A stretch of 64,000 nt of DNA, taken from contig OX638133.1 of the NCBI GenBank assembly GCA_951804985.1, forward strand, positions 34,187,963-34,251,962, in the 5' to 3' direction. Positions 34,261 through 46,487 of the stretch are shown here, in pieces (within the stretch, counting starts at the first letter, position 1; each line of letters opens with the position of its first letter). A program made the translations under genes and the position numbers. A model generated the notes under the pieces. The model ran no database searches. It was given only the letters and a program-made list of their open reading frames with translations, and was not told the origin of the DNA. This stretch comes from Dryomyza anilis. Its lineage: Eukaryota > Arthropoda > Insecta > Diptera > Dryomyzidae.

Positions 34261-35855
34261 AAATTCCCACCTGCGATAAAATTCGTTCGTACAAATTTTT
34301 GGAAAAAAATATAGAAATTACAAATGTTTCTTGTCAGCTACGTATTATTTGTGTAAATTATGAATTTAAATATTACAAAAAAATATTTCGTAAAATGTAC
34401 TATAAATTATTTTGAGTATAGATGGACTTTATTCATAAATAAAACTAATATATAATTAGAAAAGCTACTTTTAAAACATTTCGAGAAAATCTAAATACTT
34501 AGATATCACATGGTTATTTCCAGAAAAATTTTAACCACGACCATAAAATTTAAAATGTTATAGTGAATTTGAAATCTTTAATATGTGAATCTAAATATCT
34601 GAAAAGAAAATTCAAATCCATTACCGGAAACGTATAAAACATATTTATAAACTAACGTTACTAAACGGGCCATTCAACACGAAATCGTACTCACCTCGAA
34701 ATGGTACTCACCTTCTAAGATTTCAATAAAATTCGGGAAACTGATAGAGGGTATCGTATTTTCGAAAATGTACGCTTCAATTACCTAGTAATTCTAGAAA
34801 ATGTAACTCATGGAATCAGAACCGTCCAGAATTTTAAATATCAGATATATATCATTATTATTACCATCCAGAACTTTAAATATCAGATATGTATAAGCAT
34901 AGTAAAACAAATATAAAAAAATCTCAAAAATTGAAAAAATTATAAAACTTAAAAACATCAGCAATAGTAAATCGTACATTGCTTTTTATTTCGTAATAAT
35001 GATTATTAATATTGGCAGACATAAATTTTATTTTTCTAAAATAAAATGTATTCAAAATTTCCATTCGAAACTATTCTGTGTATCTGTCATGACTTCATTA
35101 GTGATTTATTTTTTTTAATTTCTATGTTAACCCAAAGGTTAAAACTGTTTGACGTCTCGCTGACTGTGTCGGTCATTTACAACTGTAAATTAAATGCAAT
35201 ACGTAACAACAACACAAAATAAATAGCAAACAATCACAAACTACTTACTTGCTTAATTTCTGTAAAAACGAATTGCACGAATTTTCCTGGAAAACATTAT
35301 GGAAAATGCAACAAAACTCAACATGATTATAGTGCGGCGCATACCGCGTGGCATAGATTTTTCCGCGGCGTCTGCAACATTCTGCATTAAGGGTTTGTTT
35401 TGCTGTTCAATTGCAACATGCCACTGCAACATACGCTGCAGTCACTCACTCAGTCAGTCAGTCAGTCAGTCAGTTAGTTATCTTGGTCACCACAACCGAC
35501 TGTTCGGGCATTAGCAGAGTGTAAAAGTGATCGCCGGATGACGACGGGCGCCTGCCCGCGGATGAAGTTTTCAGTTTAAGTTTTCACAAAGAATCCGCCT
35601 GTTTTTGACATGCAATGCGGCAGGCATAAATGTCGGCAACAATTGCTCTATTTGTATTTATGATATGACATTAACAGCACGGAGAGGGGACAAATACTGT
35701 GAGTGTGTCTGTCCGGTTGCGACAAGTGTAAAATGGTTGTGAAGAATTTTATTATTTGGTTAAATGCGGCGCATTGCCATATTTTTAATGAATTGCATGT
35801 TTTAGCTGACAGCAAGCAGTATTTATTTTATTATTTTTATAAATTGAATGAAGAC

Positions 35856-35936
<81 letters not shown>

Positions 35937-36620
35937 TTATATGTTAAGTACTAAAGTAAATTAAATTTTCAAATTTGAAAATTTAAATTTGTACAAATTG
36001 CTGGCAATAAACACTTTAAGAGTTTCAAAAGTTTATTGTAAAAATCACACTGATATGTAGAACGAATCGTTTCTAATATTTTATATATATTTTTAAATAT
36101 ATTTTTAATATTCCTAGATAATTTTAAGCAATTGCAGCCAAATTTCTGAGAACTCAATTTTCTGTTAGTTTTTTCCTTGCATGCCGCCATATACAAATAA
36201 CAAATACCACGCGTTGTACACTGACAAAAAAGAACAATTCATTTTTCTGTTTTATACTAGATTGAAGGATTCTTAAAAAATATGTAATTGAAAAATGTTT
36301 TGCATTTAAAATCCAATCCCTAAAAATACTATAAGTAATGTAAACATTGATGTGGAGAATTTTCAGCGAAATAGAAATATGAAAAATGGACTCGTCGGGC
36401 ACTCAAATGTCGCGTTTGGTACCCAAACCGATAAATTAAAAATTGAATTTAAATGACGTCTCCCAAACGGAATAAACTGGCATCTGTTAGAAAACTACAG
36501 ATGACATTTTTAATTATGGTTTCAACAAACTCTTTTTTTTCTACTAATATTCACAGCACTCAAAATGACTGTATTCATTGTACTGTGAAATCTATTACCT
36601 ACGAGTTTGTGGTTACTGTC
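34261..36620. other. Unassigned sequence
   Basis: AT-rich with a less AT-rich patch at 35290-35720 that includes a short (CAGT)n run near 35445-35475. Apart from the TA microsatellite listed separately I see no repeat, and no frame resembles a known protein. Confidence 0.4.
35859..35932. repeat. (AT)37 microsatellite
   Basis: Uninterrupted AT dinucleotides for 74 bases. The alternating I/Y tail of the 83-codon frame over it is an artefact. Confidence 0.97.
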
Positions 36621-36624
36621 ACCA

Positions 36625-36705
36625 CAAACGCCCAAGCCTGGATTCGAACCCGAGACATTCAGAATGCAAGTCCAGCCGCTACCTCTGGACTGCTGAGGCC
36701 GACTA
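36625..36705 (-). repeat. tRNA-like sequence (SINE head or tRNA pseudogene)
   Basis: On the minus strand a tRNA-like order is visible: GTCCAGAGGTAGCGGCTGG near an A box, then GGGTTCGAATCC, a good B box. Stems pair only partly, so it is not a functional tRNA gene. It belongs to a different subfamily from the main SINE. Confidence 0.5.
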
Positions 36706-36839
36706 ACAACAAAATAAAATATTTACCTATTATTGATTTCCGCCTCTTAAATTTTTCCGACATTGGACCCTATGGTTAACTGGGCACGAATAAACTACCT
36801 AAATCATAAAAAAAATTTAAAAGTAGTGATCTGTTTTCA

Positions 36840-37134
36840 GTCGGCGCTAGCTCAAGGTTAATGCGTTGGACTGCGAGCCGAAAGGTCCCCGGTTCAAGCG
36901 TGGGCTGGGGCTAACAACATCTTTTCATAGAAACATTTTTCTATACCGCGCTACCTCTCGGCAGTAAATCACAAACCTACGAGAGTAAAATATTGCCTAC
37001 GAAAAAATCTCACCCACCGTTCGGAGTCGGCAATAAACTGTAGGTCTCAATACAAATATAACACGCACAGCTCAAAAATGGCGAGAGAGCACGGCCTAAG
37101 TTCTTATAGGACTGTAGCGCCAAACTATATATAT
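36840..37134 (+). mobile_element. tRNA-derived SINE, full-length but diverged
   Basis: Starts GTCGGCGCTAGCTCAAGG (A box), has B box CGGTTCAAGCG and the body landmarks GGCTAACAACATCTTTTCAT, CGCGCTACCTCTCGGCAG, and ends GTAGCGCCAAACTATATATAT. One base is inserted around the A box relative to other copies. Confidence 0.88.
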
Positions 37135-37257
37135 CTGTTTTCAATAGTCGGATTACTCTGAATATTCTCCACCTCGGTTTTCTCATTTAATAGATCATTT
37201 TAGGGGTTGACCGTCTATTTCAAGAAATTACTTTTTCGGGATAGTTTGCAATTCAGA

Positions 37258-38656
37258 ATGAGAGCCTAGGGTAAAGTGGGATATGTTTTGATTTTCTTCT
37301 AAAAAAAAGTACATTGGAATAATTTTTTAAAATTCTTTAAATGGTCTCTTCCATATACTGGTTCATGATCTAAATTTTTCCATTAACAGAATATCAATTA
37401 AATTCCTTTAAATTGATTTTTAAGCGATTTTTCGAACTTGTTGAAAATAGTTGGATAAAGTGGGAAATTTAAAAATGTTTTCCAAAATAATATTATAGTC
37501 TTTATTTTTCTTTATCTTGTTTTTTTTTCTTTAATACCAAGTCAGTTATACCAAGTATAATAAAACATTACAATAAAGTTATAAAAATGGTAAATCAGGA
37601 ATAAATACACCCAGAAAAAAATACTATATAAATAATAGTTTTTTACTATTAAAAATATTCAATAGGATAAATTATTATTTTAATCGGAAAATACCATTAA
37701 ATACTAGAAAATACCATGACATTGCCATTGAGTTTAAATGACAATTTTTATTTTTTGTGTACTATTAAATCAATAATTGTCCTATTGACCAATTTTAATG
37801 GGATTTGAGGGAATTTTTGTATGGGTGTAAGAAGAAAAATAGTTTTAATACATACACATCTCAGTAGTTATGTTAAGAAAATACAAAAAAATGGTGCATC
37901 TACTCATTGGCAAAATATTCTGAGTGGCTAAGGTTTAGTTAGTAGTCGTCCAGTTTGCAAATTTCAGTATACAGACCGTTTGAAGATATGGCAGTTCACT
38001 GAATTGTTAAAATTTAAATTTTTTGGAATTTCATTCAAGCAAATTGTACAAAATTCTCATTCTTCTTATTATTTGTAGAATATTTACTAATGCATTTATT
38101 TTGCTTTTAAAAGTTCGCTCCTCGTCTTTCTTCTGTAATTTAGATATTATCTCAGGTAAAGTCAAAATTTTACTATTTGTTGGTTTGTGATCAAGATTTA
38201 AGTTTTTTTGTTTTTGGCTAAACCAATTACATAATTCTTATAACAATATATGTTCAATGAAATTACAGCAAACATTTCTTAAATTACGTTTCCCACTTTA
38301 ACCCAGAAAAGGTTTCCTACTTTACCCCAATATCGCAATTTGAACATAACTTAGCACCATTAAAGCAATTATGAATTATTTGCAAAACCCATTTGTATGT
38401 CAAAAGAAATATAAAATGTGAACATTTTAAACATATCTTTATAATTAAAAATGACAAAAAATTCACACTTTAAACATTTTTTACTTGTTCTCGAAATACA
38501 ATAAATAGCTATAAATTTGATTATAACCATTGATGAAAAATTTGGTGCCATATTAAGAAGCAGATGACGATGGTTTTTTTTTCTAAGTGCAAAAACATTA
38601 CCAAAAATTAAAAATTACCACATTAGCCCATGTTCCATTTTACCCGAGGTTCCCCT
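37258..38656 (+). mobile_element. TIR element, fullest copy of the GGTAAAGTGGG family
   Basis: The left end CCTAGGGTAAAGTGGGATATG is an imperfect inverse of the right end CATGTTCCATTTTACCCGAGG. About 1.4 kb, no transposase frame. Two other copies (16456-17140, 19840-20420) match its right and left parts in reverse orientation. A 220-bp MITE is nested at 37608-37827. No clear target duplication, so the superfamily is not assigned. Confidence 0.6.
37608..37827. mobile_element. Short MITE with TA duplication
   Basis: The ends are CACCCAGAAAAA and the inverse TTTTTGTATGGGTG, flanked on both sides by TA (37606-37607, 37828-37829), the target used by Tc1/mariner-type elements. 220 bp, AT-rich, no coding content, nested in the TIR element above. 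Confidence 0.6.
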
Positions 38657-39392
38657 AATAAATTCCTTGTTCATTTTATGAAAGTTAAAAGGAAATTTTC
38701 ATTTGTGGTAATGGGTATTATTTCCGGTAAACGTTCAATCGGAGAAATGTTCATTTTTGGAAAATATCCATTTCATGTATGTTATCGTTATGGGAATTAT
38801 TAATGTTAAATTAATATCTTTTTTTTTGTCAGTTTTTGTATTTGAAAATTGTCATTGGGAACGGTTTTATTTTGGGGAAATTTCTATTCGGAGAAATGAC
38901 AACTTGAGTAAGAGTACTTTCAGGAGAGTGTGTATTTTGAGTAACTTTCAAGACATGGAAATATTTATACGTGTAAATGTGCACCAGGTTAGCTATATAT
39001 TTTCAATTACCGTGCATTGTAAGAAATGTTCATTTCAAAAAAGTGGACAATTTTATGATTAGTATCTTTTTTGGTGTTTATATCGAAAAATTTCCTATTT
39101 ATGGATATGTTCATTCATGGGCATATAGATTAATGGATTTATATAAACAATTTCAGAAAACATCCATTTGAAGATATGTCTATTTTAGAAATGATACATT
39201 TCGTGGTAGTACTATTTTTGGCGAAGTGTTCAGTTTTGATAATTGTTTATTTTGGAGAAATGTTTATTTGTGGAACTGTTCATTCGTGTAAATATCAATT
39301 TGTAAATTGTAAAAATGTAAATTCCCGGTAAACAGTAGTATAAATGTTGAAGAGATATCTTGCCCATTACGGGGAAGATTTGAAGTGATAAT
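38657..39392. repeat. Degenerate GGAAATGTCCATTT repeat array, part 1
   Basis: Loose repetition of GGAAATGTTCATTT and variants (GGAGAAATGTTCATTTTTGG, GGAGAAATGTTTATTTGTGG) at intervals of about 20-40 bases. Continues beyond the SINE inserted at 39393. Frames of about 100 codons arise from it. Confidence 0.55.
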
Positions 39393-39678
39393 GATAGTTT
39401 GGCGCTACAGTCCTGTATAGAACTTCGGCCGAGCTCTCTCACCACTTTGAGCTGTGCGTGTTATATTTGTACTCAAAGTGGTGGGACCTACAGCTTATTG
39501 CCGAATCCGAACGACGGGTGAGAGCTTTTCATAGGCAATGGTTTTACACTCGTAGGTTTGCCATTTACTGCCGAGAGGTAGCGCGGTATAGAAAAATGTT
39601 TCTATGAAAAGATGTTGTTAGCTCCAGTCCAGGCTTGAACCGGAGACCTTTCGGCTCGCAGTCCAACGCACTAACCAC
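39393..39678 (-). mobile_element. tRNA-derived SINE, 5'-truncated
   Basis: Body and tail are well conserved (ATAGTTTGGCGCTACAGTCC, GAACTTCGGCCGAGCTC), but the head stops at CGCACTAACCACC, so the A box and the first bases are missing. 5' truncation is typical of reverse-transcribed SINE insertion. It interrupts the GGAAATGTCCATTT array. Confidence 0.88.
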
Positions 39679-40625
39679 CACAAATGTAAAATAGTCCCAA
39701 AGGAAATACTTTAATTTGGACAAATGACTTAATTTTGGGTAAATGTCCATTTGATGGAATAGTACATTACGAGGAAGTTCATATTTCTGGCTGTTTTCCC
39801 TCCACAAAAAATGTTATTTGATGAAATGACAAAGTCGTTGTATAATATATACTTGGGAAAATGACTATTCAGAGAAGTTTACATTTTTTACACTGTATTG
39901 TAATTTGCGTGCAACGCAATTAAACAAAAATGCAGCCAGCAAATTAACTGGAGTTTGTTTTGCAGCATTTATTTGCCATTCTTTTTTTCCATTCAGTCAA
40001 ACATACAAACTATAGTTGTGGTTATTATTGTTGTGCAATGTGCTTGTTTATCGTTAAATAAAACAATTGAATGGCATTTTAATCCTTCAATTATCAACAT
40101 GCATTTGTCAGCACTTTGCGCAGTATGACGGTTTATTTAGCTGTGTCTGTCTGGCTGTTTGTCAGTATGTGGTAGTGTTGCCGCACATGTACGCTGCGTT
40201 TGCTGACAATTGTGGGGCATAAAATGCGATTATTACTACAGCAATAACAGCAATTACTAGTCACGTTAATATTGACAAAAATACATTTTTATTTAGTCGA
40301 TGAAATTTCTTTATTTTCTAGCGCTTAGTCACGTGATTTTTGTAGAAAAATATTTTTTTTAGCGGTAGCTGCTATTGACAGCATTCGTACAAAACAATTA
40401 CAACGATGTGAAACTTTTTAATTTCACTTTCGTAGAATTTAAATGTTTTAATCTAATTGCGTGTTTATAATTCTCAATTCGTGTGATAGCATATTTCGAG
40501 AAATGCCTATTTCGGGGTATGTCTAATTTGGAAAAATTACCATTTGGCGAACATTTTTCAGGGATATGTCCATAACACGAAATGGCTTTGTGGAAATAAC
40601 TTCGATTTGTATGAACAACTTCTTT
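39679..40625. repeat. Degenerate GGAAATGTCCATTT repeat array, part 2, with unique spacer
   Basis: Repeat traces resume at 39690-39890 (GGTAAATGTCCATTTG) and at 40490-40625 (TTTCGGGGTATGTC, TTTGGAAAAATTACC). The intervening 39890-40480 is AT-rich unique DNA with no gene. Confidence 0.45.
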
Positions 40626-40990
40626 TATAAAATTTGATTGGATCGATGTAAAGTATCAAAGTCCTCGTTTTGATACCCAAATCGATAATTTTAAAATTTA
40701 ATTCAAATTACTTCTCTCAAATGCAATAACCAAAAAAAACTGGATATTGCCTGTCCTAGAAAATTTAATTACTGTTTAATCAAACTATCAATGGCCAAAA
40801 TCGAATAAAATATACAAAAGCAGTTGTTCAAATTTTGTAACTACAAAACTATGGAGTTTTAAAAAGAGAACCAATAGGGATGAAACATGTTCGTGCCCCT
40901 ATCATTAAACATGCACAGTGGGAACTAATAATATTTGAATTCATGTACAAATTTTTAAATGCATAAATAAATAATTGAATTAAAACTGCA

Positions 40991-41620
40991 AGTAAAGGGT
41001 TTTTCAATTAGAGCGCTACAAAAGTTTTTCTCAAGTTTTTCTCATATTTCTTGCCGCTCTTTTGACATTTCTCTTCAGTAAGGTTTCAGTCTTTGCAGGA
41101 TGACCCTGAGCAACACAAGTTGAACAGTGATAATTGAATTCACTCTCACATTTATTTTTCGTGAAGACACATTTTTAAATCTGCGAGTAAAAGGTAGTTC
41201 GATCATCACCAATTGAATCGTTACAACTCGAAATGTCAATTTTGAATTGAAATTTTCATTGAATAGACAATTAAAGTGTTTTTCAATAAGAGCGCTACAA
41301 AAGTTTTTTCATGGGTTTTTCAACAGGGACGCTACAAAAGTAGAGCGACAGGGACAGCAAACGATGCCATATTTCTTGCCGCTCTTTTAACATTTCTCTT
41401 CAGTAAGGTTTGCCATTTCATGATGGAAAGATATACGAGCCAACAATGAGTCGAAATTATTAAAATTTATTACCGAAAATCGAATTCGTATATCTTTCCA
41501 TCATGAAATGACAAACCTTACTGAAGAGAAATGTCAAAAGAGCGGTAAGAAATATGGCGTCCTTTGCTGTACCTGTCGCTCTACTTTTGTAGCGTCCCTG
41601 TTAAAAAACCCTTTACAAGT
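40991..41620. mobile_element. Foldback element with nested 126-bp inverted arms
   Basis: The outer ends GTAAAGGGTTTTTCAA..GCTACAAAAGT and its inverse lie at about 40992-41026 and 41583-41617. Inside, 41313-41438 and 41486-41611 form nearly perfect 126-bp arms with a 47-bp loop; landmarks are CAGGGACGCTACAAAAG, CTTGCCGCTCTTTTAACATT, CATTTCATGATGGAAAG. A further partial arm lies near 41275. No coding content and no target duplication seen. Confidence 0.8.
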
Positions 41621-41919
41621 CTCAGTGCAGCACATAGCGTTGGCAAGGAATTCGCGGAGCCTGTTGTAAAAAACCATGCCGAATTCTGTTTGAAAATAGC
41701 AGCACTGATTTTTCAGTTGTGGTTTTTTTGATGAAATATCCGTGACGGCTTTTCACTATATTTTTAGAAAAACATTGTGGAACAATTAAATTATATACTG
41801 CACTATTAAATGATATTATTTGTACTTTTTGTACCACAATTTGTATATTTTTTAAATTTACAAATGACATCGTATTGCCGCTACGAATACGTTTTCTCAA
41901 CAAACATCAAAAGACACGT
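41621..41919. other. AT-rich spacer without recognised feature
   Basis: Between the foldback element and the dispersed repeat that follows. The 93-codon minus frame here has no known motif. Confidence 0.4.
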
Positions 41920-42533
41920 ATGCAGAAAATGGCTGTCACCGAGTATAAACTTCATATACAAGAAGAATATGGCAAGAATACTTTTATTAACATATAATTT
42001 CATTTTTTTGTTTGTTTTCAAACATCAGTATGTTCAAAAGGACCAATACATACTTCAAACGATGACAAAAGAGACGTAGATAGAAAATTCTGCTCAACTT
42101 CGTATACAGGAAGAATACATTTATTTAAATACAATTTCTTTTTTTGTTTGTTTTTAAACATCAATATGTTCAAACGATGGCAAAAGATGGCGTCGGTAGA
42201 AAATGCTGCGCAACGTTGTCAACTTCGTCTGTCGATAACTAATCGAATGAAGACGAGCGTTGCGAACATACGTGATAATTAGATTTTAATAGCATTTTCA
42301 GTTTGTTTTGAAATATAGTTATAACCAAGTAAACTGCCAAGAAATATTATATTCAAATGCAATTAAAATGTTATGTTTGTATTTTAACATATTTATGATA
42401 AGTTTGACAGATTCTGCTGGGGAATATATAAAATGTTTACACATATTAATTACACTTCATTCGTAATACATGTATGGTGATTTCGTATTACTTTTAATTA
42501 CATTCAAACAAGTCTTTTCTATCCGTGTGTCCA
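41920..42533 (+). repeat. Dispersed ~600-bp repeat, copy 1
   Basis: Matches 46488-47060 in inverted orientation. Shared blocks are TTTTTTTGTTTGTTTT.AAACATCA, ATGGCGTCGGTAGAAAATGC, GACGAGCGT, AACCAAGTAAACTGCC, TTGACAGATTCTGCTGG, TACATGTATGGTGATTTCG and CTTTTCTATCCGTGT at the end. It contains an internal tandem duplication of about 150 bp. Confidence 0.75.
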
Positions 42534-44337
42534 AGAGTTTGTCCAGGACGATGATGTGTCAGTCAGTAAGGATATTTTTGTTTTTGCTAAGATTATTTTG
42601 AATTTTATACGAAGTAAAGAAAATAAAAATATATATATATTTATTAAAGTAAAACATTGTCCAAACATAAAATATTAATATTCTTATAATATAATATACC
42701 ATCTAAAACTCTTACAAATTTACACAATGGCCGACATTATAACCATATAGTAAGAGTATAATTACTGATACATTGAGTTATTAGTGTCGTTTACAATTAA
42801 ATAAAATTTTCTATGTATATTTTTATTTAAACACAACCTTTTAGTAATTTATTGAAATCACTCCTATTGTTTCCAAAGAAATTATTCTTCACTTTATCGA
42901 TTACTTTTGTGCCATCCATATCATTATGTGCCATTGATAAATTAATTATTTAAATGTTGTGTCCAATAAAACACCATTTGATGGTAAACTCATCAGACGG
43001 TGGTGTCAAATTTATTATTTACAGTGCATATTTTCGAATACCTACAAATAAAAATTCACTTAAAAAGCAATTTTGTCATCAAATTTTGATGGTTCGACAG
43101 CGTTGTCAGAAAAACGTTGTGTTTCAATAAATTGATTATTACTTCGTAGTACAATATATACTATTTACAACGAATGAAAATAAATCAGCACTCATTTTGA
43201 TTTTATAGAGTTCAAGTCGTTGTAAACCTTTCTCTGTTCAAATAGCGTCGACTTACGTGAATGACACAACGTTTATTGGTAAATACATCGACGACGTTCC
43301 GATGATGGACGTCAGCACCATCTACACCATCATTCGAGTACTTACCAAAGTCCACAAGTCCAGTCCTTTGGTCGACAACACTGACGCGTCGTCTGTAATG
43401 CCAACGTCCTTTTTACCGCCCAGAGCACTAACGTCTAGAAAAACGTCTTCCATCGTCCAACGTCTTTTCCATCATCATCATCATCGTCATTGATTGTAAA
43501 CATATAATGACATTTTTAAGTACCGCTTATTGCGGAAACATTAATTTGATATCCTTTTGCTTTGTCCAGTCATTCAGTCCTTTATGTCGATACGTTGGTG
43601 TACTGGACTCATTCATTCGCTGTCGTTGGGCGTTGATGTGCTGACCATTATCCGCCAATTATGGACACGACATTAGCGCTTAAAAACAATGAAATGTGCA
43701 AAACGGCGAACAGCCAGTCAATATAATAATCGAGCAAAAAAGATTTTTACATGCAATTTAAAGACATATAGAGCAGGCTGGGTGACGCATTATAAGTTGA
43801 TGATATGGAATATAAAAAAAAAACATAAATATGTTTGCTCAGACATTAAGTGTCGATACACGAATAAAAATGGTTTAGAAAAACGATTTAGAATTTATTA
43901 TTTATAGTTTGCGAATTATTTATAACATCATCCGACACAACTTTGTAGACATGAACAGTTTTTCTAGATCAATTCGATAAAAAATCTCATACGACCTGTA
44001 TTCAACTAATTAATATATGAATTTAAATTTTATTTAATATAATACTTAGCTCATTGGAAATTTTGTATTTCTAAACCATTTATTCAATTATTATTTATTA
44101 AACTCCACATTATTTAATTTCTAATTTTGGTTGTCGCCCATTAAAAACTTGTGAAACTATAGCAAAGTTAAATAATGAAAAATTATGACTATAAAAAATG
44201 TAAATGTTCAAAATTGGTGTAATGAAGCACTTCCTTTTAATCCTAATTAGTATGTTTAATTTTTGTGGTATTATATTTTTATTATTCTACGAATTTTCAC
44301 TGGATCAACATTCCTAATTTTGAGGTCTTATTATCGT
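42534..44337. other. Unassigned sequence with an ACGTC-rich patch
   Basis: 43240-43500 is GC-richer and repeats ACGTC (GACGTTCC, GGACGTCAGC, AACGTCCTT, AACGTCTAG, AACGTCTTCC, AACGTCTTTT). A 78-codon frame (43257-43493) over it ends in a histidine run and resembles nothing known. The rest is AT-rich, without repeats that I can match. Confidence 0.4.
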
Positions 44338-44472
44338 TTTTATACCCTCAACCTATGAGGTACAGGGTATATTAACTTTGTGCATATATTGTAACGCCCC
44401 TTAGGAGACGTGTCCGGTATGGAAAAGTATATATATTCTTGATCAGCATCACTACCCGAGTCCGTTTAGCTA

Positions 44473-44509
<37 letters not shown>

Positions 44510-45086
44510 TGCTGTCTTGCTGTCCGAATACAGAATAACTTGAGAAATACTGATCAGAATACGATCAAATTTCTTCTTAATATATTTTATCCAAAAGTAG
44601 GAACTGAGTTTGAAAATGAGCCAAATCGGTCAACGGACACGCCCACCTCCCATACAAGTCACTTTTATATAACTCTTTCGGAACTAATAACTCGAAAAGT
44701 ATTCAAGGTATAGTTATAAAATTTAAAACTTATTGTTAGAATTCACCTAAAAATATGTGGTCCAAAAATGGGCGTAATCCGCCCACTTTTTTTATTCATT
44801 ATTTCCCGGGTTTTCATAGTGGATTATTATTAAAATCAAATCTATGAAATATTAGCCTTTCAAAATTTTAAATATAGGCGTGGTCCGCCCAATTACATTT
44901 TTCAAATTTACTTTTTTTAGTTTTTTTATACTTTATATAATTTTTTTAATTTATGGGGATATAAGACGTAAATTTCTGATATATGAATAAGGTGTAGGGT
45001 ATTCCATAGTCGGGCCCGACGGACTATAAAAATCCGCCCCATGTGACCGAACTTACTCATGTGACCTAACTTTCCCAACTCGTTTT
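44338..45086 (-). mobile_element. mini-me-like repeat, diverged copy
   Basis: Begins TATACCCTCAACCTATGAGG and ends CATGTGACCTAACTTTCCCAACTCG, as in the copy at 51385-52096. Holds both diagnostic microsatellite segments: TATATATA (44428) and a (GTCT)n run (44474-44510). Mini-me elements of Diptera are defined by such paired proto-microsatellites. About 750 bp, non-coding. Confidence 0.7.
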
Positions 45087-45651
45087 AGTTTGAAGCTTTA
45101 TTTCCTAGGGCCTTATTTCGTAGAGCCGATAAAAATGCTAATTTATGAAGAATTCATGATTTTGATGTTGAAATTTATATTATTGAAGAATATTTTTCAG
45201 AGTCTTTATTAGAATAAACTAATATATTTCAGTAAAAATCAGTGAATTGAATTTTAATCAACTTATTAAAAAAATGTTTGGAATTTAACAACCTTTTTGG
45301 AATTTAACAACCTATATCTCAAAAACTGTTTAAGAGAACATTACAAAAGAATTCAAAAAAATAATCATCATTGACTAGATTAACCGTTAACGAAACAGTT
45401 TTAATTTTTTGTAAGTACAATAACTATTATTTTCAAAATATTAAGAACCGAAACCAAAAAAATATCCTGGCTTAAAATTCTTTTCGGCCGAGATTTTGGT
45501 TTTAACTACTCTGTTCAAAATTAAAAGTATATTTCAAAAATAAATAGTTTTCTTAAATTATTCATATATTTTTTTAATTATTTGTTAAATACATTCAAAA
45601 AAATATTTAAAATTTCAAATAAGTTTGTATTCTAATTTTTATAATTAAATA
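45087..45651. other. AT-rich sequence without recognised feature
   Basis: No gene or repeat that I can support. Confidence 0.4.
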
Positions 45652-46486
45652 GTTGGACCCGTGCACAGCTTTGCCCGTGCTAAGTTTTTTGTAATTACAA
45701 AACTATATTGTTTACAAAGTTTACGCCCATTTTTCCCTTTTTAGTGCATGTCTACGTCGCTATTTTCCCACCCACACTGAACGTAGATCCACGCCCCCTT
45801 TTTCAATCCTAATAATAATAATAGTTTGGCACTACAGTCCTATAAGAACTTAGGCCGAGCTCTCTCACCATTTTGGGCATTGCGTGTTATATTTGTACTC
45901 AAAGTGGTGGGACCTACAGCTTATTGCCGAATCCGATCGGCTGGTGAGAGCTTTTCATAGGCAATGTTTTACTCTCGTAGGTTTGCCATTTACTGTCGAG
46001 AGGTAGCGCGGTATAGAAAAATGTTTCTATGAAAAGATGTTGTTAAACCCCAGTCCAGGCTTGAACCGGGGACCTTTCGGCTCGCAGTCCAACACACTAA
46101 CCACTGAGCTACCGCGGCTACGTGAGTATTAAAATATTTTGATTTGTACAACTCTGCTCTTAGTAAGTCAGGATTTATAGCATTTTTAAAGTTTAAGTTA
46201 TATGGGAGGTGCCACGCCTCATTGTCCAATTCCGTATACATTCTACGTGACGATTACAATGTTTAATATAATTTTTTGTTTCGATTTTTATAACTCTGCT
46301 CTTAGTAGGTAAGGCGTTATAGAAATTTTAAAGTTTTGGTTATATGAGAGATGCCACGCCCTTTTATCCAGACACGCCCACATTCTACGTGACGATTGGA
46401 GTTGGTAATATGAACCTTACTTTCGATTTTTATAACTCTACTCTTTGTAAGTCAGGAATTACAACATTTTTATAGTTTTAGTTATA
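45652..46486 (-). mobile_element. Helitron-like fragment with ~142-bp tandem units
   Basis: The left end on the plus strand, GGACCCGTGCACAGCTTTGCCCGTGC, is the inverse of the palindromic 3' terminus seen at 59102-59129. After a SINE insertion (45811-46121), a unit of about 142 bp (AACTCTGCTCTTAGTA..GTTATATGGGAGGTGCCACGCC..CATTCTACGTGACGATT) recurs from about 46150, 46292 and 46434. No Rep/helicase coding. Confidence 0.55.
45811..46121 (-). mobile_element. tRNA-derived SINE, full length
   Basis: (AAT)n tail on the plus strand at 45811-45824, body, then the inverse head ending GAGCTACCGCGGCTAC. A and B boxes are intact. Inserted in the Helitron-like fragment. No clear target duplication. Confidence 0.9.
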
Positions 46487-46487
46487 C

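Noticed and set aside
35703..35954. 83-codon frame ending in I/Y repeats
   Set aside because: Reads through the (AT)37 microsatellite.
36625..36705. tRNA gene
   Set aside because: The B box is good, but acceptor and T stems do not pair fully; a SINE head or tRNA pseudogene is more likely. The heads of the main SINE are rejected as tRNA genes for the same reason.
45990..46241. 83-codon frame (similar ones at 39565-39807 and 53490-53699)
   Set aside because: The shared peptide end is simply the SINE sequence translated.
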